Assembly: GCA_963921825.1 (NCBI GenBank)
Contig: OY997595.1
Location: forward strand, 62,589,879 to 62,653,878
From: Erodium maritimum
Lineage: Eukaryota; Streptophyta; Magnoliopsida; Geraniales; Geraniaceae
DNA length: 64,000 nucleotides
Direction: 5' to 3'
Numbering within the stretch: the stretch's first letter is position 1; each line of letters opens with the position of its first letter. Under the pieces are notes generated by a model that worked only from the letters and a program-made list of their open reading frames with translations, did no database searches and was not told the origin of the DNA. Position numbers and translations under genes: made by a program. Positions 53,925 to 64,000 of this stretch are shown piece after piece.

Positions 53925-54376
53925 GGAACACCCGAGGGAGAGAGGAACCATAGTTCCAGAACGAAAAACCCTAGATCTGAAGGACACCGGAGCCTCGACG
54001 ATGGACATCACTGTTTCCGGTGGGTAGATCCGCTCCTTGCCGCCGAAACGAAGCAGGCCAACACCCGAATCAACGACCACCGGTCAAGGATGGCGGGGCG
54101 ACAAGGATGAGGAGGTCCAGGCCTGTAGATCTGAAGGAAAAACGAGTAGATTTGGGTTCGAAGCGAAGGGGGAACGAAGGGGAAAGACGAAAACAACGAA
54201 GGAAGGAGGAAGAGAGAGGCCACCGCCGGTGACGCCTCGGTCAGAAGGACTCGAGGGCCACCGGCAGAGGAGAGAAGAAGGGCAAGTTAGGGGAAGTTGA
54301 AGAGAGAAGGCATAGCGTCTCTTTTAGAGAGAGAAGTTCCAATAGGATTGAGACTATTCTAGTCTAGAGCTGAGGT

Positions 54377-55269
54377 GATATAAACATTCTTGATCATTTG
54401 GTGAAGTCTATAAGTCATTGTAAAGAGAAGTGGAGTTTAGCATCGCAGAGAGAGCTCCGACAGTGTGAGTTCAATTTGTTCATCAATGAAGAGTTCAATT
54501 TGGTGCAAGATTGTTTAAGGTCTCTGTGCGTGCGATGAGCTTTGGCGATGTTAGGGAAAAATGCGACAAAGAGACGACGAACCCGAGAAAACACGAGAAG
54601 GGAGGAGGGCAGCACTTAGAGAGAGCCAGGGCCGTCAACGAGGAAGAAGGGAGCGAAGAGGAGGAAGGAGGCGAGGTCGCCGGCGGCATCCATGGCCAGA
54701 AGCCATGAACGCCACCGGCGAAGGCGGTGGATGAGAGGAGGAGAGGCTCGGTTTAGGGTTAAGGCAGAGTGTGTTTTTTGAGCGATTTGATTTTGTTACA
54801 ACAACATTTTTTGTTATACCGATTTTGATTTCATCTCCAATCACAAAACGATTAGGGCTGAGAAGGTTTGCAATTCCTTTCAAATTAAACCCGGATATAG
54901 AGCAAGGTGACCATGGCTGCCAAACCTTGGGTATACAATTAACTAGCCAAGAAGGCTAACAAAACCGATAAACTAAATGGTCTATAGAAACCAGAAAAGG
55001 CCTAAACAACAAATGTGGCCTAATGCTTAACCTTTGACCTCTACCTAATTCCTTCGAGCCTAAGAGAATATGTAGTGAGATTAGACTGTATATGTATAAT
55101 TATGGTTTAATTAACAATACCTTTTCTAATTTAGGGTCTTATTGGTTTCGGATGACGTAGTGGTAACAGACGGATTCGATCTATTGTGGGTTTAGAGTTG
55201 TGAAAAATTACGAAAATATCATTTAACGAGATAAATTTTGTATTTTATTTTATAAGCTCAAAAATATTA
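54377..55269. other. Duplicated non-coding stretch with unit B insertion
   Basis: It is collinear with unit A 14331-14969. A segment at about 54527-54795, absent from A (A reads AAGGTCACTGACAACAAC), is GC-rich and purine-rich and holds short open frames on both strands. It may be a retroposon remnant. No gene is recognised. Confidence 0.45.
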
Positions 55270-55840
55270 TTAAAAAAGATTCCATTTCCAAGGAGAAATA
55301 GGAAGAGAAAACAACGATTACAAGGAAACTCTGAACAAATCTAAAAAGGCTAAAGGCCTGATCAAAATAAACATGGAAAAATAAACAAAAACCCACTAAA
55401 TGGACTAATGAATAGTTTCTCGAAATACCAATGACAAGCGTCTCATTCGAACTGATAAACGGTACCTCAAGGTGAACTGGGTGAATCCTCTTGTCTTAGG
55501 AGGACTAAGCGATCCATGCCCTTCCACTTAAACAAGAAGATCCGCCCCAAGACGTTCCCCCGGATGAGTACTCACCGGATCCAAATGAGAACAGGCGAAT
55601 CCTTCTTTGACTCTCGAACAGAAACTCATCAGACCCACAAGACCATAACTGGGTCAAGAACACACCCGAACCCGTCTCCTCCAAGGTCGGAGACATCAAC
55701 CGGGACATCTGCACCAATCAGAAAAGGTAGAACCCGAACGCAACGAACGAGATTGCCACATAGATTGAAGGAGTGATTCAGGATCTTCCCAAAAACAACC
55801 TCTCCGCTTTTCATGACCATATTTAAAACATCAGTGTTCT

Positions 55841-58266
55841 TCAATAACCAAAATGTGTCAGATAGTGATATAACAAACGCGGACCCCAGCCTTCAATTAA
55901 TTGTGGGTCCCTAAGCCTCTCCACAAAATCAGCACATCTCCAAAGGAATGGGGCATCACCCAAACTACACCCCACCAGGAAAAAACTCGCACCCACAACC
56001 ACCAAGAAATAGAGCAATGCAACAACAAATGATCTGAAATCTCCATACTTGCTTTGCAAAGAGGGCAATACATCTTATTAAGAGTCATATGGACACCACG
56101 TCCCTCTAAGAAACCCGCGGTAGGAAGAGCATTATGAACCGCTAACAAAATCAAACACAATGTTTTGGGGGTATGCTTGCTACCCACAAAACGGACCAAG
56201 AAACAACCTACAAAGTCTCATCCTCCATCAATAGAGCATATGTAGTAGAAATCGAGAAACCCGAGAAACTCTTCCTCCAACGCATGGAATCCTCTAAATC
56301 CGAAGTCACAATGTGATGATTCAAGGCAATAAACAAATCTTCTACCTTATCACTCTCCTAATCCTTGAGGTTTCCCCGAAACTCCACCGCCCAACCAGAC
56401 CCGTTCAAAAATTCAATAATCTGACCCAGCCATTGAGGAAGTTGTTGGGAAACGGGAATGAAGAGGAGCGTCAGCAATCCACACATCATCCCAGAACGCA
56501 ATCCTATCGCCCTTTCCCAATTTCCAAGAGAGACCATGATTACCAAACATCCTGCAAAAAAGAGGATCGCTTGCAAGTGCAACAATATGATTTAATAAAT
56601 AACAATTAGAATTGTTATACAATTTTCACAGATTCCAGGCATCCAAAGGCCATCACATCCTCAAAAAAATCAACACTTTCGACAAGGTAAGGTTAGCAGT
56701 AGTGAAGCGCAACCACCATTTGGCCAAGAACGCCAAGTTCATTTCCTCCAACCTGCGAATCCTAAGACCGCCCAAATGCTTAGGCCAGTACACAGCCGTC
56801 CACTTAACCTTATGAAGAACTCGTCTATCATTATCATTAAGCCATAAGAAGCTTCTCTAAATGTCCTTCAAGACTTTGATGACACCTTTAGGGGCTTTAT
56901 GAAGACACATACAAAATAAAGGGGGCTAGATAAATCAGATTTGATCAGCGTAATCCTACCCGCTAAAGTAAGATACTTGGAATACCAAATAGACCTAACG
57001 AGAGGCCCAAGTACTTCATAGGAAAACAACCATCTTCACAACCCAAAAAATTTCCCACCTCTACAAGAGAAAAAGATTAAGCGTTTAAAATAATTGCTTT
57101 AGACTTGAGGAAATTTAGCATAAGTCCATAAACAAGCTGAAAATCGCCCAAAACACGCTTCAAGGCCGCTAAATCTACAAGGTTGCCCAGAATAAAGAGA
57201 AGGGTGTCATCTGCAAACTATAAGTGGGATATAGCAAAACCAGATATCTCTACCTCAACACCCAAAATAAATTTGTCTCATTCCCTACTTCCAAGTACTG
57301 ATGAAGCCCTTCTACAACAATAAGAAATAAGAATGGAGATAAGAGAATCCCTGGCGGATTTCATTAACCATCACGGAGTCCTTACTCAGAACACCATTAA
57401 CCAGAATTGAAAGACACGCTCGAAAACAAATGATCATCCAACGTCTCCACCCCCGCCTAAAGCTCATCTGAATTAGAACTTCCTCCAAATAACCCCACTG
57501 AACCAGGTCATAAGCTTTCTCAAAATCTAGTTTGAGAAGAACCGCTTCCAAATGAGAGCGCTTAACATAATGAATAAGTTCAAATGCTATAAGGACTTCA
57601 TCAATAAACTAACGACCTGCCATAAAACCACTTTCATTATTACTAATGAGGTCAAAAATAACATCTTTTAATCTGATGGGCAAAACCTTAGCAACAATTT
57701 TATAGGGGCTAGATATGAGGCTAATCAGTCTGAAGTCATTAAGACAATCTGCTTGAAATGTTTGGGGATCAAAGTGAGGAAGATAGAGTTGAGACCTTCT
57801 CCAATAAACCAACCTGATAAAACTCATCAAAAAATAACTTAACTACCTTAATAATGTTCCAAGCAACTCTATAGAATTTCAAAGTAAATCCTTCAGGCCC
57901 CGGGGATTTCTCCCCGCCACAAAGAAAAATGGCATATTCAATTTCATCATAAGAGAAGGGAGTTAGATATCTAACCTCTGGGAAGTGGAAAAAGTACGAA
58001 AAGGCAGTGGGGAGCTGCACTTTCCAAAATCTCGGCCGGGTCAGTCAACACACCTCGATTCGTTTGCAGCTGCGATAGTCTATTACGATGAGCACGAAAA
58101 TTGGCCACCTTACAGAAAAACGCGTACATCTATCTTCGTTGCGAAACCAGTCCATTCTAGCCTTTTGTTGCCAAATACGAGCCATTATCTCCTGCTGCAA
58201 AATCAATACCGCTCGAAGCCAAGTCCCAGTCCTCTTGAATTTTGTCCAAAACTTTGATCTCGGCAA
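55841..58266 (-). pseudogene. LINE alpha ORF2, unit B: RT and zf-RVT pieces
   Basis: Minus-strand frames in order: IWQQKARMDWFRNEDRCT (58200), GGEKSPGPEGFTLKFYR (57900), NDFRLISLISSPYKIVAK (57740), LLKLDFEKAYDLVQWGY (57540), then WKLGKGDRIAFWDDVW (56520), and finally CPLCKASMEISDHLLLHC (56060). The order matches plant L1 ORF2. The YADD-type catalytic region near 57220 is not in an open frame. Confidence 0.8.
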
Positions 58267-58450
58267 CTAATTTGAAAACATGCACTTCTGTGTAACCAAA
58301 CACTTCCCGATTCAATTTTTGCAAGTCTAAACAAAAAGAACGAAATTTAAACCATAAAGAATAACTTGCAGAAGCATGGTTAGGATAAGAATTCTAGAGA
58401 GACAAAATAGTAGGAAGAAAGGACTCATGATCAGTCCACACATTAAGGAA

Positions 58451-58648
58451 CTATACTGTCCTCACAACCCAGTTAGGCTCATCACTCGCCAACAACAAAG
58501 GACGATGGTCGATAACAAGAAACGATCGTTCCTGATTTAAACGATGGATCACAACAAACAACGGTTTATTCTTCAAAATCACATCCCTCAGACACCGCTT
58601 TTTCTGAGGGGAATGCAATCCTCTCATATTCCAGGAGAGGATTCGCAT
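58451..58648 (-). pseudogene. LINE alpha endonuclease with central deletion, unit B
   Basis: It starts MRILSWNMRGLHSPQKKRCLRD, the usual opening of the ORF2 endonuclease. It passes abruptly near residue 36 to DHRPLLLASDEPNW, which belongs near the domain's C-terminal end (compare SDHRPILLG in the LINE at 24700). About 170 residues including most catalytic positions are missing. Confidence 0.7.
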
Positions 58649-58767
58649 CTTTAATCATGTTCTACTGAGGCGTCTTCACCAACTCCTTGATTCCCATCCA
58701 ATTCCTCTCATTCCTCTCCTTCAGATATAAGGTTCAGGTCATCTTTATTAATAGCTTTAGCACTACA

Positions 58768-59073
58768 CTAACGCACATAAGACAAGTCATCACCCTTAGG
58801 TTTAGGAGCTAAAGCATGAAAGTAAGACTTATCCGCAACTACAACATTCTCACGAATCACGATCCAAAGATCGCGTCCTTGATTGGGTTTGGTTGACATA
58901 TGTTGGTTCAGAACTACCTGACTCTGACATGTTCGACAAGTAATATTCTGGTGTAACGGGGTAATCTCAGTGTTAACGGCCTGGCCATATGGTGCAGACA
59001 AATCCTCCTGGGCCTCATGGACCAAAGGTGCCTTGCTAGAGTCAGCTACGACCAAGGCAAATGATTTTTTCAT
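58768..59073 (-). pseudogene. LINE alpha ORF1 fragment, unit B
   Basis: The frame starts MKKSFALVVADSSKAPLV and contains VNTEITPLHQNITCRTCQSQ and QGRDLWIVIRENVVVADKSYFHA. It follows the RRM-like start (decayed near 59100-59230) and corresponds to the middle or C-terminal part of ORF1. No clear named domain is visible in this piece. Confidence 0.45.
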
Positions 59074-59439
59074 CGTGACAACTATAGAGTTACGATGATA
59101 CTCTACAAACGCCGGAGGAATCTCCGAGAAGCCCTTTTAATTTACTAGAGGCCGGATCAGTTCCGATTGTCGACTGGAAGTGTGACGCCGACCCCTCTCT
59201 TCTTTAGCTCACACTTTGTCTAAAAATTTTGGATTGGTAATTTTTTAGATATTCATCTTTGCTTTGGTGTGGTTGTGCAACAGGGGAGTAAATAACTTCA
59301 ATATTTTTTTTTTATTAATGTGAACAGGGATTAATTAATTTCTCGACTTTCTCTTCTACAGCTTGTATAAATCAGTGGTGGTTTGCTGGTAATTCTTATG
59401 GGGGTTAAGCGGAACTTGTGCATGAGAGACTCCAACGCT

Positions 59440-60253
59440 TCAATTGGCTCTCGGTGGTGCTTCTTAATGTTGGCCAAGTTTTTAGGCAATTTTGGGTCCA
59501 ACGTCATGTCGGTTGGCCCCTTTCCCTTCCCTTTCTCCTTTGTCCTCCTCACTTTTTCCACCTTCTGGTCCTCAGGTCCGCAACCACGTATGGGTCCACG
59601 ATAGCCCCCCTCGACCTGGTTAGTGGCGACGGTCCATCTTAGACATTGGGGTGCTCAGGTCGGTGTTATGGGAGTACGACGTCTGTCGGTGTTATGGGAG
59701 TACGACGTCTGTCGGTGCTAATACACCCGTCGGTGGTCGTGGAGAAATCTTTTTCAAAACGATGCTTCAAACAAGGCATCCCGCACGGTCTTCCACTAGT
59801 GTTTCTTTGAAAAGATGTGGTCAATGTACTCTTTCTCCGCATTGGTCATGATCTGGTCGTTTGAACGACCGCTCTGGTATATGTGATTGAACTTCGACCA
59901 GTACCCCTGAAACGTCTTCACCTTTTAGTTGGTGACCTTTCGATGATGTTTTCATTTTTAGTTGTGCTCTTTATTGCGGGTGTTAGTCGGATAATAATGG
60001 CGAGGTCCTTCCTAATGTTATCCCTTAATCAATGACATGTCTGGTTGGCTCTGTACTCCGAATCCTCAAAGTAATTTAGACATACACTCACAAGGGCTTC
60101 CTCTTTTGCCCGATTACACTTACTATACATCTGGACATACTCTTACTGCCTAAATGCTACTTCCGTATCGCATGAATAATGTTGCGAATCGGGGAAGTAA
60201 TCCAACTCGCAAGTGATCCCGGGTGGCATGTTTGGGTTGTTAGGGTACGCCAT
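59440..60253 (-). pseudogene. PIF/Harbinger ORF1 (Myb/SANT-like), copy B
   Basis: It starts MAYPNNPNMPPG at 60253. The domain begins EEALVSVCLNYFEDSEY near 60110-60060 and continues with helices that align to SEDSEYGVDQMGY and FWDNI in copy A, then YQSGRSNDQIMTNAEK near 59890-59850. The downstream frame 59561-59331 is basic (KGKGKGPTDMTLDPK) and may be the C-terminal part. It is uninterrupted by other elements but has several stops. In intact PIF/Harbinger elements this protein helps the transposase bind the ends. Confidence 0.6.
59661..59712. repeat. Perfect 26-bp tandem duplication
   Basis: Two adjacent copies begin CGGTGTTATGGGAGTACGAC. Unit A has a single diverged copy near 21431. It lies in the C-terminal part of the ORF1 pseudogene. 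Confidence 0.9.
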
Positions 60254-60620
60254 TTGTGTAGCCGTAGAAATGGAGATGGATCAACAGAAAATGTCCGGCG
60301 ACGAGTCTACAATAGTTGGCGTAAGGAGGAACCAGTGGTGGATCGTCAGAAAGGACACACAACCACGGGGGTTATTGGTCTTGCTTTGGGTTTTTGCCGC
60401 AAGAGTTGTCGTCAGAGATCTTGGTACAACGATAATGACCGCCAAAAAGGAAAAACCAGCGAGTTGCAAAATTAGAGTCTTGGTTAAGAAGACGGAGAAC
60501 TGTTGACCGTTATTTAAAATCAAAATTAACTTTCATCTTTAATAGCGCAATTGTTTCCCTCGCCACATGGCATACTCCGATGTCAAAAAAAATTGACCAG
60601 TAGTGACCATTTTTTTTTAA

Positions 60621-62213
60621 TTTCAGGCATTATACCCGATAAGATTATTTTTCGATTCTTAACAAGATCGGTCAAAGGTTTTAATGGGGCTGGACAAATA
60701 GTTCTATATTTAGTTGTGTCGGGAGAGTAAGGGAAACGACACCAAAACCATTTGAGGATGTATGAGAGGTTGAAGAGAGATCGAGTGCAAAAAGTAGTTG
60801 AATTTGGGTAAGGGTAGAGAGATGGAAAAAGAGAGCGATGTCGAAATTGTCCGAGGATAGAAGATAGTTCGAGAAGATAAATATTTATTTTATCATCACA
60901 CTCCTACATTTCCACGTCTTATTAGGCATGTTCTTCAAGTATGGAAGTATTGTTCACAAGCTCCTTTTTATAACCGAAGATTTATTAAACTCTTTTCTCG
61001 GAAAGAAAGAAAAATGTCGGACCACAAAAAGTGATCATGAGATCAATACAAACCCCAAACAAACAACAAAATGACAACCAATACAGCACAAACGACACCC
61101 AAAACCACGACCAAGATAACACCGACGGAAGATGAAAACTCAAAACTATACCAATCCAAACAAAGACACAAACATCTTACAAAATCCCTTTACAAAAATA
61201 GACCGACATAAACAACAAAACCTGCAACACCAAAGCTAACACAAACTAAATGAATCCAAACAACATCTCAACCTTGTGGGGGAAGGAAGACAGGTCGTAT
61301 GCTACTGATTGGGGACGGGACCCGATTCCATCATCGCCGATGGGGTTCGCACCGCTGACATTGGATTCGATACCTAAGGGAAGACTCCCCTCATGACCAT
61401 GGACTCGATACCTAACCTGGTTCTAAGGGACCAATTTCGACTGGGTAAGGAGCCCTCCACTTGGGGCCTCGGTCAGTCGTCTACGATAGACCACCTTGGG
61501 TGTTCAAAGATAGGCCTCCCTCGGTCTGGCCCATCTGGGACGCTACAGGGCCCTGGGGGGCAGAAGATGAGCACGACGGGGGAGTCACGAGAAGATCAGG
61601 CGAGGATTGGGAAACAGCCCCGCTAGGAAGGATGAAAGGATTTCATGGCTCTAGGGATCTACCTCGGGATGGGTCCCTGATGAGAGCCATTCCTCCCCGC
61701 TGTATTTTCGGGTTCAAGTTCGGTGGTTCAGTCGACCCACTAGTCGATAAGACGAGTCCTTGGAGAGCAGAGACCAAACAGCGTTTAGGCGCCACCTTGA
61801 GTTGTTCCTGGCAGATGACACCCTTTGGTTTCCTTTTCAGTTCTAGCTTTGGTTTCCTTTTATAGTATTAGTTACTTTTTCTGTTTTAGTTGAGTTTTAT
61901 GTATTGCCTTGATTGTTATAATCGGGTCCGTTTTAAAGCGGTTCGTACATAAAAATTATTGGATCATTGCCCTCTTGAAGATATTTGCTATTGTAATAAT
62001 TCCACCCCTAATAAAAAAAAACCCATATATCTTAAAGATTCCGAATTGAAGATAATAATAATGGCAAAACAAAACTCAAATAAACTCAACCATTATAATT
62101 TCACTTAATTTTGTCAAAAACTAATAAATCAAAAGTTATAATTCCGTAGTGGAGATAATTCAGGAGCCACAATTGATACAAAAAAGATTATTTTAACACA
62201 GGTAGTTAGTTAA
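60621..62213. other. Repeat-like DNA beyond unit B
   Basis: Bases 60621-60960 show no feature. Around 60966-61270 a T-rich start (CTCCTTTTTATAACCGAAG) followed by A/C-rich DNA looks like the 3' end of a minus-strand retroposon. Bases 61275-61960 contain GC-richer sequence with an open frame of 134 codons (61461-61865) and the phrase CTAGGGATCTACC...GGGTCCCTGA, which resembles CTAGGGACTGACC...GGGTCCCTGG at 3028-3050, suggesting a shared repeat. No domain is recognised. The rest to 62213 is AT-rich and featureless. Confidence 0.4.
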
Positions 62214-62222
62214 TATAAATAA

Positions 62223-63144
62223 GGGTAAATTTCACCTTACTACCCTAAAAATACTTGTCTTTCGTCTCACTACCCTAACTAAACTTTGTTACACCTCACT
62301 ACCCTAACAAAACTTTTAGTTGCATTTTCATACCCGCCGTCAACTTGACATCCATTTTTGGATGGAAAATGGTAAAAAGTCCAAAATACTCCTCACTAAC
62401 ACTCAAATTTTCAAAAGCATGTCATTGGTTTTCAAAATTCTTTTTTATTTATTTATTTTACATAAATCAGTTTTTTATTTTTAAAAAACAGTTTATTCTT
62501 AAAAATCAGATTTTATTTTTGAAAATCATTTTTAAAAAAAATAGATTTTATTTTCAAAAAATCAGTTTTTTTAAAAACAGTTTTTTTTTCTAAAGAAGGG
62601 AAGTATTTGAAAACTGATTTTTTAAAAACTGATTTTTTAAAAAAACTGATTTTTTTTAAACTGATTTTTTAAAATACAAATTGATTTAAAAAAATAAAAT
62701 CTGATTTTTTTAAAAATAATTTTAAAAAATAAAATATGATTTTTAAAAATAAGAGCTAATGTTTTTTTAAAAAAATTATTTTTAAAAATAAAATCTGATT
62801 TTTTAAATAAAAAATTATTTTTTAAAATAAAAAGTAATTTTAAAAAATAAAATCTGATTGTTTTAAGAATGAACTGATTTTTAAAAAATAAAAAAACTGA
62901 TTTATATAAAATTAATAAATAAAAAGAATATTTGAAAACCAATGACATGCTTTTGAAAATTTGAGTGTTAGTGAGAGTTATTTTGGACTTTTTACCATTT
63001 TCCATTCAAAAATGGATGTCAAGTCGACGACGGGTATGAAAGTGCATCTAAAAGTTTTGTTAGGGCAGTAAGGTGTAACAAAGTTTGGTTAGGGTAGTGA
63101 GACGAAACACAAGTATTTTTAGGGTAGTAAGGTGAAGTTTACCC
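62223..63144. mobile_element. Foldback Mutator-like element
   Basis: It is flanked by a perfect 9-bp duplication TATAAATAA (62214-62222, 63145-63153). The arms of roughly 245 bp (62223-62470 and 62900-63144) are inverted copies at high identity: the left starts GGGTAAATTTCACCTTACTA, and the right ends with the complement of GGGTAAACTTCACCTTACTA. The interior is a purine/pyrimidine run of CTGATTTTT and AAAAATCAG words, itself partly palindromic. No gene is inside. The 9-bp duplication and long arms indicate a non-autonomous Mutator-superfamily element. Confidence 0.92.
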
Positions 63145-63301
63145 TATAAATAATAATGATTATTACCTTTTTGGTTTTGTTGACGGGTCGGACTTTAAAA
63201 AATACGAACTCTTTCGAAAGAATAGTAGTGAAAGCGGATTGAACATTACCCACTGTTTACAAAAATGGCAATTTCCATTTGTATAAAATGCCTTAGCATA
63301 T

Positions 63302-64000
63302 TATAACCCTAATCGTTTTGTTTCGTTCGCCTTCTTTGTTCATTCCAACCTTCAATTCTAAATCTTAATTGGATAATTATTTTTGTTGGCTGTTTGGATT
63401 TCGCATCGTTGTGCTGCTCTAGAAGGGTATGATTCAAACAATTTTATTTGATTTAATTTATTTTATATTTCTTTAATATGTATGATATGAATTGTTATTC
63501 CTTATCAAATTCCGTATATATAGTGTTTTCGTAGTCATAAACAGTTTTAGTATGAGTTTTGATGTGCAATTGGGAGTGTAATTTTTGCTGGAAATGGGTA
63601 ATCAATTATATGGAATTATGGATAGTGTAAGACTGGCTGAGAAAGTGAGAAGTAGTTGACGGAAGTGGTAGGGTGGAGCCGTGGAGGTAAGAACAGTGAA
63701 AATTATAATAGTATCATTTATGAATAAAATTTTATCAGACCATGTATCGAATTTAAAATTTGATTTTGAAGATATTTTTTTGTGAATATAATTTGAAGAT
63801 TATGAATTGTTATTGATGCATGACGATGAATTTCTATATAGTTTTTAAAACTAATTTCCTATTAATTTTGTTTTCTTATTTATCCTAAGACCACATTAGT
63901 TATCAATGTCTTAGAAAGCTAGTTGGAGAAATTATATTTATTTTGGGATTCACTCACTCGATAGTGTATCTGATATGCCTGGTTTTCGATAATTGTTAAT
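63302..64000 (+). promoter_or_regulatory. Possible promoter, 5' UTR and first intron start of a gene leaving the window
   Basis: AACCCTAA (63305-63312) is a telo-box-like motif common just upstream of plant ribosomal-protein and translation-factor genes. A pyrimidine-rich, GC-richer stretch follows to 63425 and ends in AGAAGG|GTATGA, which would be a good 5' splice donor in an untranslated first exon. Downstream DNA is T-rich, as plant introns are. No coding exon is seen before the window ends, so this is only a suggestion. Confidence 0.3.

Larger units (their letters stand above)
41719..54365 (-). mobile_element. Retroposon split by the gypsy element
   Basis: The outer flanks carry a perfect 11-bp duplication AGAGCTGAGGT (41708-41718 and 54366-54376). 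Unit A has the single site AGAGTTGAGGT at 14320. It begins with a T run and TTTTATTGATGC, so its poly(A) end is at the left. Excluding the gypsy element it is about 1.38 kb (41719-42658 and 53930-54365). GC-rich purine-skewed ends resemble the retroposon at 36621-38440. No RT domain is visible. Confidence 0.75.
55270..59285 (-). mobile_element. LINE alpha, unit B copy (uninterrupted)
   Basis: Same element and orientation as 14970-20690, without the nested LINE. Minus-strand pieces are ORF1 (59073-58768), an endonuclease with a large internal deletion (58648-58451), RT (58266-57312) and zf-RVT (56622-55841). All parts carry stops and frameshifts. Confidence 0.83.
30565..60620 (+). repeat. Tandem duplication, unit B
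   Basis: The right unit begins with TTATCTTGTAAAAAAGTATT, matching the start of unit A at about 2768. It continues collinearly to about 60560, matching 30340 in A. Insertions specific to B are 30614-31845, 32967-33670, 33899-34955, 34972-36120, 36621-38440 and 41719-54365. Only about 150 bp separate the last alignable base of A from the first of B, so the original event was a true tandem duplication. Confidence 0.85.

Noticed and set aside
61461-61865. 134-aa plus-strand frame beyond unit B
   Set aside because: No domain recognised, and the DNA shares phrases with the retroposon at 2863-3341, so it is more likely repeat-derived than a gene.

Overview
This is a repeat-dense stretch of plant nuclear DNA, probably a eudicot. 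The evidence is a SABATH methyltransferase gene with plant-type phase-0 introns, Ty1/copia and Ty3/gypsy (Tekay-type) retrotransposons primed by initiator tRNA-Met, plant L1-type LINEs, PIF/Harbinger and Mutator-like DNA elements, and AT-rich intergenic DNA. There is no sign of bacterial operons, CRISPR arrays, rRNA or tRNA genes.

The main structure is an old head-to-tail tandem duplication hidden by later insertions. Unit A (about 2766-30430) and unit B (about 30565-60620) share the same order of landmarks. These are the SABATH gene, an inverted-repeat element carrying an antisense exon of a delta14-sterol reductase gene, a collapsed PIF/Harbinger transposase, an antisense LINE (called alpha here), and an antisense PIF/Harbinger ORF1 (Myb/SANT) gene. 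Elements found in only one unit have an empty site in the other, so most insertions can be ordered relative to the duplication.

Unit A keeps an apparently intact four-exon SABATH gene (3687-11875, predicted 365 aa). Its second intron holds a whole antisense Copia element (4493-9389, TSD GAAAA). Further right, A contains a nested truncated LINE (17910-19976), an almost full-length LINE with gag-like ORF1 and EN-RT-zinc-finger ORF2 (21603-27943), and a short LINE-like element with only ORF1 (28178-29579).

Unit B starts with a retroposon (30614-31845). Its SABATH copy is a pseudogene: exons 1, 2 and 4 are open but exon 3 (84 codons) is gone. B also carries a Mutator-like element in intron 2 (32967-33670), several retroposons, one with a 16-unit minisatellite (36746-37131), and an 11.3-kb Tekay-like gypsy element (42659-53924, TSD GGAAC) inside another retroposon. 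Its two LTRs differ by a deletion of about 0.9 kb.

The left edge (1-1312) is a diverged fragment of the same type of gypsy LTR in the opposite orientation. On the right lie miscellaneous repeats, a 922-bp foldback Mutator-like element with a perfect 9-bp TSD (62223-63144), and possibly the promoter and 5' UTR of a further gene running off the edge. The only good candidate for a working host gene is the unit A SABATH methyltransferase; almost everything else is transposon or decayed copy. All homology calls are by eye from translated motifs and repeat comparison; no search was run.
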